DNA of 64,000 nucleotides, taken from NCBI GenBank assembly GCA_934547065.1, contig CAKTEF010000010.1:4234-68233 (forward strand), written 5' to 3'. The translations under genes were made by a program, and so were the position numbers. The DNA comes from an uncultured Faecalibacterium sp. (GTDB taxonomy: Bacteria; Bacillota; Clostridia; Oscillospirales; Ruminococcaceae). Shown here piece after piece: positions 43,245 through 50,775 of the stretch. How positions within the stretch are numbered: position 1 is the first letter of the stretch; the number at the start of each line of letters is the position of its first letter. Below the pieces are notes generated by a model. The model was not told the DNA's origin and searched no databases. It saw only the letters and a program-made list of their open reading frames with translations.

Positions 43245-44677
43245 GACGCAGAAAATCGCGCCGCAGCGTCCAGCAGGGCCGCCTTTTCGTTGGGGATCCG
43301 GTCGGTGATCACGGCTTCCAGCAGGGCCGCCAGCATCCGGCGCAGGCCCGGCCCTGCCGGGATGCCCACCGCCATCAGGTCGCGGCCGTTCACGGCCAGC
43401 TGGCTCACCCGGCAGCAGGCGTTTTCTGCCGTCAGGCGCTCGGCCTCGGCCTGCAATGCGGCAAAGGCCTCGGCCTGCGCCGGGCTTTGGGCCGTACACA
43501 GGGCCGTCAGACGCTTCACCGTGGGCAGCTCATAGCGGCCCAAAAGGCGTTTGGCCTGTAAGCTGAGCGTGGGGGTGCCGGGAGTTTCTCCGAGGACCGT
43601 CCGCTGGGGTGGGACCCTGTTGCCGCAGGCAATAGGGCGGGCGATGGAATGGCCTGCAACAACAGCGACCGCCGCCTGCGGCGGATGCAGGGAGCTGTTG
43701 TTGGGGCCGCGGCCAGCAGGATGCGCGGCCTGCTCAAGGGCCGCAGCAGACGCTGGGTGCCGCAACCCGGATTGTGTCCGAGGAGACATTCCATGGCATT
43801 CTTTTACCAGCGCCGCCACTTCCTCCGTCAAAGCGTTGGAGCATTTCAACCGGCGCAGCACCTGCCGCACCTGTCCCTCGTCCAGCGGGGCCAGCAGGGC
43901 CGCCAGCCGGGTGGGAACGTTTTCCGCGCCGGGGGGCAGCCGGTCAATGACACGGCAAAGCCCCGCAAAGCGTTCCGGCTGCTCTGTGGGCTGCAGCTCC
44001 GGCAGGATCACCGCCAGCACCGCCGGTTCCAGATCCCGCCCCGGCTGCGGAGCCGCCAGAAGTTTCAGCAGTTCCTCCTGGATGCGCTCTGCCGAAACGC
44101 AGTTCAGATGTCCGGCCAGTGCCTGTGCGGCCCCGCCGGTGGCCGGCTCGATGGAAAAGCCGAACCGTGCCGCAAACCGGTACAGCCGCAGGATGCGCAG
44201 GGCGTCCTCCTCAAAGCGGCGCTCCGGCTCCCCCACGGCCCGCACGATGCCCGCCGCAAGGTCCGCCTGCCCGCCAAAGGGATCGATCAGCCCTTCCTCG
44301 GCGTTGTATGCCATCGCGTTGATCGTAAAATCCCGCCGGGCAAGGTCGGCTTCCACCTCCGGCACAAAGGCCACCGTGTCCGGGTGGCGGCCATCGGAGT
44401 AGGTTCCCTCGGTGCGGAACGTCGTCGTCTCGTACAGCGCGCCGCCCCATTTCACGGTCACGGTGCCGTGCTGCAATCCGGTGGGGATGCACCGGCTCCC
44501 GCCAAACAGGGCGATCACCTGCTCCGGCCAGGCGCTGGTGCATAGATCCCAGTCGTGGGGGGCAAGCCCCAGCAGGCTGTCCCGCACACAGCCGCCCACG
44601 GCATAAGCGCGGTATCCGGCCCCGTGGAGCCGTTCCAGCAGCGCCGCCGCGCCGTTGTCCAGTTTCAGCTTCGTCAT
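43241..44677 (-). CDS. cca: CCA tRNA nucleotidyltransferase with in-frame insertion
   Basis: A 478-residue class II enzyme that adds or repairs tRNA 3'-CCA. It has YAVGGCVRDSLLGLAPHDWDLCT (active-site GGxVRD and DxD), RRDFTINAMAYN, and FEEDALRILRLYRFAARFGF, ending with the normal C-terminal NGRDLMAVGIPAGPGLRRML. Residues about 297-368 are a Pro/Ser/Arg/Gln-rich segment unrelated to the family; at DNA level it is palindromic and looks inserted. The catalytic head is intact, so the enzyme is probably active. Start 44677 lies two bases after the rnz stop. Confidence 0.9.
   Translation of the reverse strand: MTKLKLDNGAAALLERLHGAGYRAYAVGGCVRDSLLGLAPHDWDLCTSAWPEQVIALFGGSRCIPTGLQHGTVTVKWGGALYETTTFRTEGTYSDGRHPDTVAFVPEVEADLARRDFTINAMAYNAEEGLIDPFGGQADLAAGIVRAVGEPERRFEEDALRILRLYRFAARFGFSIEPATGGAAQALAGHLNCVSAERIQEELLKLLAAPQPGRDLEPAVLAVILPELQPTEQPERFAGLCRVIDRLPPGAENVPTRLAALLAPLDEGQVRQVLRRLKCSNALTEEVAALVKECHGMSPRTQSGLRHPASAAALEQAAHPAGRGPNNSSLHPPQAAVAVVAGHSIARPIACGNRVPPQRTVLGETPGTPTLSLQAKRLLGRYELPTVKRLTALCTAQSPAQAEAFAALQAEAERLTAENACCRVSQLAVNGRDLMAVGIPAGPGLRRMLAALLEAVITDRIPNEKAALLDAAARFSAS
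43579..43792. repeat. Palindromic insertion inside cca
   Basis: Repeat-like segment within cca. A hairpin CAACAACAGC (43658-43667) / GCTGTTGTTG (43695-43704) encloses CCGCC/GGCGG. The octamer TCCGAGGA occurs near both edges (43589-43596 and 43777-43784). The segment keeps the cca frame open. No transposase is encoded. Confidence 0.65.
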
Positions 44678-44679
44678 CC

Positions 44680-45609
44680 TCACTCCTCGTCGTACTGCAA
44701 ACAGATCTGCTTTCCATCGTACCCGCACTCCGCCGCCGGGAACACCGCCTGCGCCGCAGGCAGAGCCTCAGCCGGGTCGGTGATCATGGGCGAGTAATGC
44801 GCCAGCCAGAGCCGTTTTGCCCCGGCCCGCGCCGCCAGGGCCGCGCTCTGGCCGAACGTGCTGTGTCCGTACTGCCTTGCCTGGCTCTCCTGCTCGGCAG
44901 CCGGGTAGGTGGCATCACAGATCAAAAGGTCCGCCTGCCGGGCCGCTTCTTCCAGCGCCGCACAGGGGGCCGTATCGCCCGAAAACACGAACCGCAGCCC
45001 CCGCCGGGCCGGGCCCAGCACCTGCTCCGGGGCAGCGGTGCCACCATGTTCCAGCGGAACGCGCTGGCCCCGCTGCAGCAGCCGCCACTGCGTCATGGGC
45101 ACCCCAAGTGCCTGAGCGCGGGCCGGGTCGAACCGGCCTGCGCGGGGCAGTTCCAGCCGGTAGCCCCGGCTGTGTACCCGGTGCTTTGTGCCAAATGGGC
45201 ACAGCTGCGCCCCGGCGGGCCAGCCGCCCAGCGCGTCCAGCGCCACCGGTTCCGTTCCCAGCGGCACGGCCCGTACCGGATAGGGCAGCGGGCCGGTCAG
45301 GGCACGTACCGCCGTCCAGACAGGCTCCATTCCCTCCGGGCCGTATACGGTCAGCGGGCGCACCCGCCCCTGGCAGCCCAGGGTCTGCAAAAGGCCCGGC
45401 AGGCCGAACAGATGGTCACCGTGATAATGGGTCAGGCAGACGGCATCCAGCTTCATCAGGTTGACCCCGGCGCGGCGGGCGGCCGCCTGGGTCCCCTCGC
45501 CGCAGTCAAACAGCAGGCTGCGGCCCCCGCATTCGGCCACCGCCGCCGTCAGGGCGCGGTCGGGCAGGGGCATGGTGGCTGCCGTGCCCAGCAGTGTAAT
45601 GGTCAGCAT
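44680..45609 (-). CDS. rnz: Ribonuclease Z
   Basis: A 309-residue zinc metallo-beta-lactamase-fold endonuclease that cleaves the tRNA 3' trailer. The zinc motif is LTHYHGDHLFGLPGLLQT, the N-terminus LTITLLGTAATMPLPDRALTA is typical, GTKHRVHSRGYRLE is the substrate-side His block, VFSGDTAPC the Asp ligand and HSTFGQSAALAARAGAKRLWLAHYS the C-terminal His. GGAGGATTGTTT precedes 45609. It is cotranscribed with cca, the next enzyme in tRNA 3'-end formation. A possible TTGTGT-17-TACACT promoter lies about 40 bp upstream. Confidence 0.94.
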   Translation of the reverse strand: MLTITLLGTAATMPLPDRALTAAVAECGGRSLLFDCGEGTQAAARRAGVNLMKLDAVCLTHYHGDHLFGLPGLLQTLGCQGRVRPLTVYGPEGMEPVWTAVRALTGPLPYPVRAVPLGTEPVALDALGGWPAGAQLCPFGTKHRVHSRGYRLELPRAGRFDPARAQALGVPMTQWRLLQRGQRVPLEHGGTAAPEQVLGPARRGLRFVFSGDTAPCAALEEAARQADLLICDATYPAAEQESQARQYGHSTFGQSAALAARAGAKRLWLAHYSPMITDPAEALPAAQAVFPAAECGYDGKQICLQYDEE

Positions 45610-45720
45610 AAACAATCCTCCGTGATCTACCCTTTCAGTGTACCACATTTTGTTCGGGCACACAATCGGCCCCGTGCGGCATACACTGGGGCAGAACGCC
45701 CGGAAAGGAGGCCTTGCCCC

Positions 45721-45882
45721 ATGCAGCGCAGCCCACGCAAACGCCGCGCCCCACACCGTTCTCCGCTTTTGTTTGCCATCCCGGTGCTTTTGGTGCTGGC
45801 CGCAGCCGCCCTGTTCGTCAGCTGCCTGTTCCAGCCCGTCATGACCGCGCGGGGCACCATGGTGTTTCTGCCAGGGGTGTAA
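45721..45882 (+). CDS. Small single-span membrane peptide
   Basis: A 53-residue peptide with a basic N-terminus (QRSPRKRRAPHRSP), one span (LLFAIPVLLVLAAAALFVSCL) and a short outer tail (MVFLPGV). A strong AAAGGAGG site lies nine bases before the ATG, divergent from rnz. No family is recognised. The ribosome site and peptide topology support translation. Confidence 0.6.
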   Translation: MQRSPRKRRAPHRSPLLFAIPVLLVLAAAALFVSCLFQPVMTARGTMVFLPGV

Positions 45883-45911
45883 ATTTTTTTGTGAAATTCA
45901 AAACTTTGCTC

Positions 45912-45940
45912 TTGACTTCAGGACAATGCCGTGATAAAAT
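45912..45940 (+). promoter_or_regulatory. Promoter of T-box/trpB2 unit
   Basis: TTGACT (45912-45917), 17-nt spacer, TAAAAT (45935-45940). Confidence 0.85.
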
Positions 45941-45946
45941 CCTGCC

Positions 45947-46262
45947 AAACCAGTGAGAGGGCATAAGTACCTCCGCGATCCACTGCTTTTACAGAGAGTG
46001 CCGGGCCTTGCTGAGACCGGTGCAAAGCAGCTGCGGGTGGGAATGGGCCCTTGAGGGCAAACCGAACTGCCGTTTGGCACAGTAGGGGCGACGGAGAGCG
46101 GCTCCGTTAACAAAGCCGGTATGTGTTGGCATATCACGAGTGGGCGGGGTCGTTCCCGCCAATGTTGGGTGGCACCGCAGGAGTGTAGCATGTTACCGCT
46201 CCTGTCCCAATGCACGAAACGTGTTTTGGGACAGGGGCGTTTTTCTTTTCCCTGTCCCGCAG
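45947..46262 (+). promoter_or_regulatory. T-box leader, tryptophan-specific
   Basis: A tRNA-sensing leader. The conserved T-box sequence (TTGGGTGGCACCGC, about 46164-46177) precedes a terminator stem CCTGTCCCAA/TTGGGACAGG with a T-run (about 46201-46255). Stem I has AGAGAGTG and an AG-bulge-like region. GAA-TGG-GCC (UGG at 46044-46046) occupies the specifier position. UGG reads tryptophan, so uncharged tRNA-Trp should turn on trpB2. The specifier was placed by eye. Confidence 0.88.
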
Positions 46263-46293
46263 CAAAGGGCATTGGCCCGGAAAGGAAAACGCT

Positions 46294-47682
46294 ATGAAGA
46301 CCGAACCGAACATCCCGTACAAGATCTACCTGGAAGAATCGGAGCTGCCCCGCGCATGGTACAATGTCCGCGCCGACATGAAAAACAAGCCCGCTCCGCT
46401 GCTGAACCCCGGCACCCTTCAGCCCATGACCGCAAAGGAACTGGACGGCGTGTTCTGCGACGAGCTGGTGCAGCAGGAGCTGGACGACACCACGGCCTAC
46501 ATCCCCATCCCGGACGAGATCCGCGAATATTACCGGATGTACCGTCCCAGTCCCTTGTGCCGCGCCTACCGGCTGGAAGAAGCCCTGGGCACCCCGGCCA
46601 AGATCTACTACAAGTTCGAGGGCAACAACACCAGCGGCAGCCACAAGCTGAACAGCGCCATCGCCCAGGCCTACTACGCCAAAAAGCAGGGCCTGAAAGG
46701 CGTGACCACCGAGACGGGCGCAGGCCAGTGGGGCACGGCCCTTTCCATGGCGTGCAGCTATTTCGGGCTGGACTGCAAGGTGTACATGGTCAAAGTCAGC
46801 TATGAGCAGAAACCGTTCCGCCGCGAGGTGATGCGCACCTATGGCGCTTCCGTGACCCCCAGCCCCAGCATGACCACCAACGTGGGCCGCAAGATCCTGG
46901 CCGAGCACCCGGACACCACCGGCAGCCTGGGCTGCGCCATCAGCGAGGCCGTGGAGGTGGCCACCTCCACCCCCGGCTACCGCTATGTGCTGGGCAGCGT
47001 GCTGAACCAGGTGCTGCTGCACCAGAGCGTCATCGGCCTGGAGACCAAGACCGCGCTGGACAAGATCGGGGTCAAGCCCGACATCATCATCGGCTGCGCG
47101 GGCGGCGGCAGCAATCTGGGCGGCCTGATCAGCCCCTTTATGGGCGAAAAGCTCCGGGGCGAGGCCGATTACCGGATCATCGCCGTGGAACCCGCCAGCT
47201 GCCCCAGCCTGACCCGCGGCAAGTTCGTGTATGATTTCTGCGACACCGGCATGGTCTGCCCGCTGGCCAAGATGTACACCCTGGGTTCCGGCTTTATCCC
47301 CAGCCCCAACCACGCAGGCGGCCTGCGCTACCACGGCATGAGCAGCATCCTGAGCCAGCTGTACCACGACGGCCTGATGGAAGCCCGCAGCGTGGAGCAG
47401 ACCAGCGTGTTCCAGGCTGCCGAGCAGTTTGCCCGCATCGAGGGCATCCTGCCCGCCCCGGAAAGCAGCCATGCCATCCGCGCCGCCATCGACGAAGCGC
47501 TCAAGTGCAGGGAGACGGGCGAGGAAAAGACCATCGTCTTTGGCCTGACCGGCACCGGCTACTTTGATATGGTGGCTTATGAAAAGTTCCACGACGGCCA
47601 GATGAGCGATTCGATTCCCACCGATGCCGACCTGCAAAAGGGATTCGACGGCATCCCCAAGTTCCCCGGCAACGAGATCTGA
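46294..47682 (+). CDS. Tryptophan synthase beta-like protein, TrpB2
   Basis: A 462-residue PLP enzyme making tryptophan from indole and serine. The PLP lysine lies in NNTSGSHKLNSAIAQAY, followed by TETGAGQWGTALS and the phosphate-binding CAGGGSNLGGLI. The extended N-terminus (YKIYLEESELPRAWYNVRAD) and HAGGLRYHGM identify the TrpB2 class rather than TrpB1. No trpA or other trp genes adjoin. GGAAAGG precedes 46294. With its Trp T-box it is most likely an indole-salvage enzyme in an organism that may otherwise need tryptophan. Confidence 0.93.
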   Translation: MKTEPNIPYKIYLEESELPRAWYNVRADMKNKPAPLLNPGTLQPMTAKELDGVFCDELVQQELDDTTAYIPIPDEIREYYRMYRPSPLCRAYRLEEALGTPAKIYYKFEGNNTSGSHKLNSAIAQAYYAKKQGLKGVTTETGAGQWGTALSMACSYFGLDCKVYMVKVSYEQKPFRREVMRTYGASVTPSPSMTTNVGRKILAEHPDTTGSLGCAISEAVEVATSTPGYRYVLGSVLNQVLLHQSVIGLETKTALDKIGVKPDIIIGCAGGGSNLGGLISPFMGEKLRGEADYRIIAVEPASCPSLTRGKFVYDFCDTGMVCPLAKMYTLGSGFIPSPNHAGGLRYHGMSSILSQLYHDGLMEARSVEQTSVFQAAEQFARIEGILPAPESSHAIRAAIDEALKCRETGEEKTIVFGLTGTGYFDMVAYEKFHDGQMSDSIPTDADLQKGFDGIPKFPGNEI

Positions 47683-47692
47683 GATCCAACGC

Positions 47693-47723
47693 AAAAGCCC
47701 CCGCCTTCCGGCGGGGGCTTTTT
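47693..47723 (+). terminator. Terminator of trpB2
   Basis: AAAAGCCCCCGCC/GGCGGGGGCTTTTT stem with a short loop. Confidence 0.92.
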
Positions 47724-47736
47724 GGGTTCCGGGCGC

Positions 47737-48711
47737 TCAGCTCAGCTTGTTCAGTTTCACGGTCACATACGGGTCCGGCAGCTTGAGCTCGTCGGCAAGG
47801 TCCGCCTCCGATTCATACTTATCCGCCGCCATGCCCACCACCACGCTGCAGGTATCCAGCCGCCCGGTGGGAGAAAGGGCTGTGATCTTGGCTTCGCCGT
47901 CAGCCACGGCTGTTACGACACCGTTGGTGTCCACGGTCGCCACGCCGGGATTGCTGCTGACCCAGGTGATGGGCACGCTGCCACCGCTTTCCACGGCCAC
48001 CGTGGCCGTGAGCCGCTCCTGTGTCCCCACCGTGCGCAGCAGCAGGTCTTTTTTGTTCAGCGTCACCTTGCCGATGTCGGAATTCACCGTCACGCTGCAC
48101 CGCAGCGCCTGCCCATTGGACACCAGCGCCGTAATGGTAGCGGTGCCGGGGTTCTGGGCTGTGACCACGCCCTTGGCATCCACTGCGGCTACCTGCGGGT
48201 CGCTGCTCATCCACTGATACACATACAAAAACGAGTGCTCGCTGTTGGTCAGCCTGAGCGTGTGGGTCGGGTGGAGTTCATCGTAGCGGATCACAAGTTC
48301 CAGGCTGTTGGTGTCCAGCGTCGGCTTATTGCCGGCTGTTTCCCCGCTGCTGCGGGTCACGGTGACCTTACAGGCCGCCCGTTCGCCGTGGTCCGAGATC
48401 GCGGTGATGATGGCCGTGCCCGGATTGCGTCCGGTCACTTTGCCGTCGCCGTCCACGGTGGCCACATTGGAGTTGCTGCTCATCCAGACGATGAAATAAT
48501 AGTCGCTCTGGCCGCTGGTGTACAGGTAGCCCTTGGGGCGGGGATCTTCTTCCGTGATCTCCAGCTCCATCTCTGTTACTTCCAGCGCAAGCTTTGTGCT
48601 GGCCGCAGGCACTGCCGGGGCAGCATGTGCCGCCAGCGGGCAGACCAGCAGCGCCGCACTGAGCGCCGCCGCTGCCAGAAGCCGCCCCGCGGTCCGGAAA
48701 ATCCATTTCAT
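47737..48711 (-). CDS. Secreted protein with three bacterial Ig-like (BIG2) domains
   Basis: A 324-residue exported protein. A signal peptide (GRLLAAAALSAALLVCPLAAHAAP) is followed by three repeats, each with the BIG2 pattern W-x-SS-x-x-x-V-A-x-V-D-x-x-G-x-V-T-x-x-x-x-G-x-A-x-I-T-A: WMSSNSNVATVDGDGKVTG, WMSSDPQVAAVDAKGVVTA and WVSSNPGVATVDTNGVVTA. No sorting signal is seen, so it is probably released or held by other means. Likely surface adhesion or a scaffold. Confidence 0.9.
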   Translation of the reverse strand: MKWIFRTAGRLLAAAALSAALLVCPLAAHAAPAVPAASTKLALEVTEMELEITEEDPRPKGYLYTSGQSDYYFIVWMSSNSNVATVDGDGKVTGRNPGTAIITAISDHGERAACKVTVTRSSGETAGNKPTLDTNSLELVIRYDELHPTHTLRLTNSEHSFLYVYQWMSSDPQVAAVDAKGVVTAQNPGTATITALVSNGQALRCSVTVNSDIGKVTLNKKDLLLRTVGTQERLTATVAVESGGSVPITWVSSNPGVATVDTNGVVTAVADGEAKITALSPTGRLDTCSVVVGMAADKYESEADLADELKLPDPYVTVKLNKLS

Positions 48712-48808
48712 TGGGTCGAACTCCCTCCTTGTTCCGCATCTTACCGTTCAAACGATGCCGCAGCACCCGCAAACGATTCGCAGGCGTGATTTCTCTCACT
48801 TACGCTAT

Positions 48809-48837
48809 ATTTTACACGCGCTGCAAAAGCGGGTCAA
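48809..48837 (-). promoter_or_regulatory. Promoter of Ig-like protein gene
   Basis: On the minus strand, TTGACC (48837-48832), 17-nt spacer, TAAAAT (48814-48809). Confidence 0.75.
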
Positions 48838-48918
48838 GTTTTTCGCCCAAAGTACCACAATTTCGCCTCGGATTTCGTCAGCCCCTCCAATTCCTGGCTG
48901 AAAATTTTGTGCAGAACA

Positions 48919-50775
48919 TCAGGCCGTTTCTTCGGCGTAATACTGCGCCTGCGCATTCCACAAGGCGCAGTAGATCCCGGAAGCATCGTTCAGCAGCTGC
49001 TCGTGGGTGCCCTGCTGCACCACCTCGCCATGGTCGAACACCGCGATCTCATCGCAGAACTTGCACGAGGAGAGCCGGTGGCTGATGTAAACAGCCGTCT
49101 TGTCGCCCGCGATCTCGTTGAACTTGGCGTAGATCTCGGCCTCGGCCACCGGGTCCAATGCCGCCGTCGGTTCGTCCAGGATGATGAACGGCGCGTCCTT
49201 GTACAGCGCCCGTGCAATGGCGATCTTCTGCGCCTCGCCGCCGGAGATGCTCACGCCCTCCTCGTCCAGCTCCTTATAGAGATAAGTCTCCAGCCCCTTG
49301 GGCATCGCTTCCAGCCGGTCGGCAAAGCCCGCCTTGTTCAGGCAGTCGGTCACGCGGGCGGCATCGTATTCTTTGCGGGCAGCCACGTTCTGCCCCAGCG
49401 GCAGCGCCAGCAGCCGGAAATCCTGGAACACCACCGAGAACAGGTCGATGTACTCGTCGTAGCGGTATTTGCGGATGTCGATGCCGTTGAGCAGGATGAC
49501 CCCCTCGGTGGGGTCGTACAGGCGGCAGAGCAGCTTGATAAAGGTGGTCTTTCCGCTGCCGTTCCGGCCCACCACGGCCAGCCGCCCGCCGATCCGGAAC
49601 GTCATGTTCAGGTGGCGCAGGGCGTACTGCTCACTGCCGGGGTAACGGAACGAAACGTCCCGGAACTCCACGGTATACCGGCGGTCGCTCCGCTTTTCGG
49701 TGGTCAGGCTGCCCTGGTACATCTTGTTGGGTTCGTCCAGGTAGGCGTAGAGCGTTTTGAGGTACGGGCCGTTGAATTTGCAGTCGCCCACCGCCGTGAA
49801 CAGCGTGCCGATGCCCACAAAAAAGTTGGTGGCCGCGCCCACATACTGGGTCACAGCGCCCAGGCCGAACGCACCGCCGTAAGCTTTCAGGCAGACGAAC
49901 AGATACGCCAGACCCATCAGCAGGGCCGGGACCGCATTGCCTACGGCGTTCATCCGGCCAAACCGCCCCTTGCGTGCCCGCTCAAAGGCGGGCATGGTCA
50001 CGGCGGCGTGATCTTTCAAAAACTCGAACTGATCGTACATCCGCACATCCAGCGCCTTTTTGTCGTCCCGGCTCAGCCCCATCAGAAAAACCCAGAGCCG
50101 GTTGCCCCAGCGGCCCTCCTCCTCAATGTCCGGGCTGCTGATGCCCGCGCTGGACGCGCACGCCGGTGAGAGCCACGCCACCGCCAGGATCAACCCCAGC
50201 ACCACCGGGATGCACAGCGGGCTGTTGAGCAGCGTCAGCGGGCCTGCGGGCACCCTGGCCGTGAACAGCCCTGCCGACAGCACTGCGCCGCCCAGGATAC
50301 GGAACACCGCTGCGGCCACATTGTCCAGCAGCTCCACGGCGTTGGGGTTTCCGCCGCCGCAAAAGCTCTCGCTCTGCTGGATGAAATTGTAACGATCATA
50401 GTTCTTCTGGCTGTCCTCGTCGGCAAAGTCCATGGACATCTGCTTTTGCATATAGCAGCTCTGGCCCAGCTGCCAGCCCAGCTGTTCCCGCTCCACGCTT
50501 TTCCAGTGGAGCAGAGCCGAACGCACCAGCGTCATCCCCGCAGTGACCCCCAGCACCCAGGCTGCCTTCACGGCCAGGACCTGCGGGTCCCGCGCACCCG
50601 CCAGCTCGGCCACCAGCCGGGCCGAGAACCAGACGATGACATAGGGGCTGACCGCATCGGCCAGGGCCCACAGCACCGTGGAAGCAAAAAAGCGGGGCCT
50701 CTTCCGGCGGTAAAAATCCCAGGCCCGCAGGGTGAGCCGGACGCTTTCGTTCAGCGACAGTTTTTCTTCGTTCAT
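48919..50775 (-). CDS. ABC exporter half (fused permease-ATPase), second of pair
   Basis: A 618-residue exporter half. Membrane domain first, then an ATPase with Walker A GRNGSGKTTFIKLL, signature SISGGEAQKIAIARAL, Walker B FIILDEPTAALD and H-loop SHRLSS. The signature carries EAQKI where GQRQR is usual. It overlaps the partner by four bases (ATGA). The pair lies downstream of a LytTR/GHKL two-component system on the same strand, an arrangement typical of peptide or bacteriocin export and immunity, but the substrate is unknown. Confidence 0.9.
   Translation of the reverse strand: MNEEKLSLNESVRLTLRAWDFYRRKRPRFFASTVLWALADAVSPYVIVWFSARLVAELAGARDPQVLAVKAAWVLGVTAGMTLVRSALLHWKSVEREQLGWQLGQSCYMQKQMSMDFADEDSQKNYDRYNFIQQSESFCGGGNPNAVELLDNVAAAVFRILGGAVLSAGLFTARVPAGPLTLLNSPLCIPVVLGLILAVAWLSPACASSAGISSPDIEEEGRWGNRLWVFLMGLSRDDKKALDVRMYDQFEFLKDHAAVTMPAFERARKGRFGRMNAVGNAVPALLMGLAYLFVCLKAYGGAFGLGAVTQYVGAATNFFVGIGTLFTAVGDCKFNGPYLKTLYAYLDEPNKMYQGSLTTEKRSDRRYTVEFRDVSFRYPGSEQYALRHLNMTFRIGGRLAVVGRNGSGKTTFIKLLCRLYDPTEGVILLNGIDIRKYRYDEYIDLFSVVFQDFRLLALPLGQNVAARKEYDAARVTDCLNKAGFADRLEAMPKGLETYLYKELDEEGVSISGGEAQKIAIARALYKDAPFIILDEPTAALDPVAEAEIYAKFNEIAGDKTAVYISHRLSSCKFCDEIAVFDHGEVVQQGTHEQLLNDASGIYCALWNAQAQYYAEETA

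Noticed and set aside
43658..43704. CRISPR repeat
   Set aside because: A single palindrome inside a gene with no spacer series; no array or cas genes were seen anywhere in the window.
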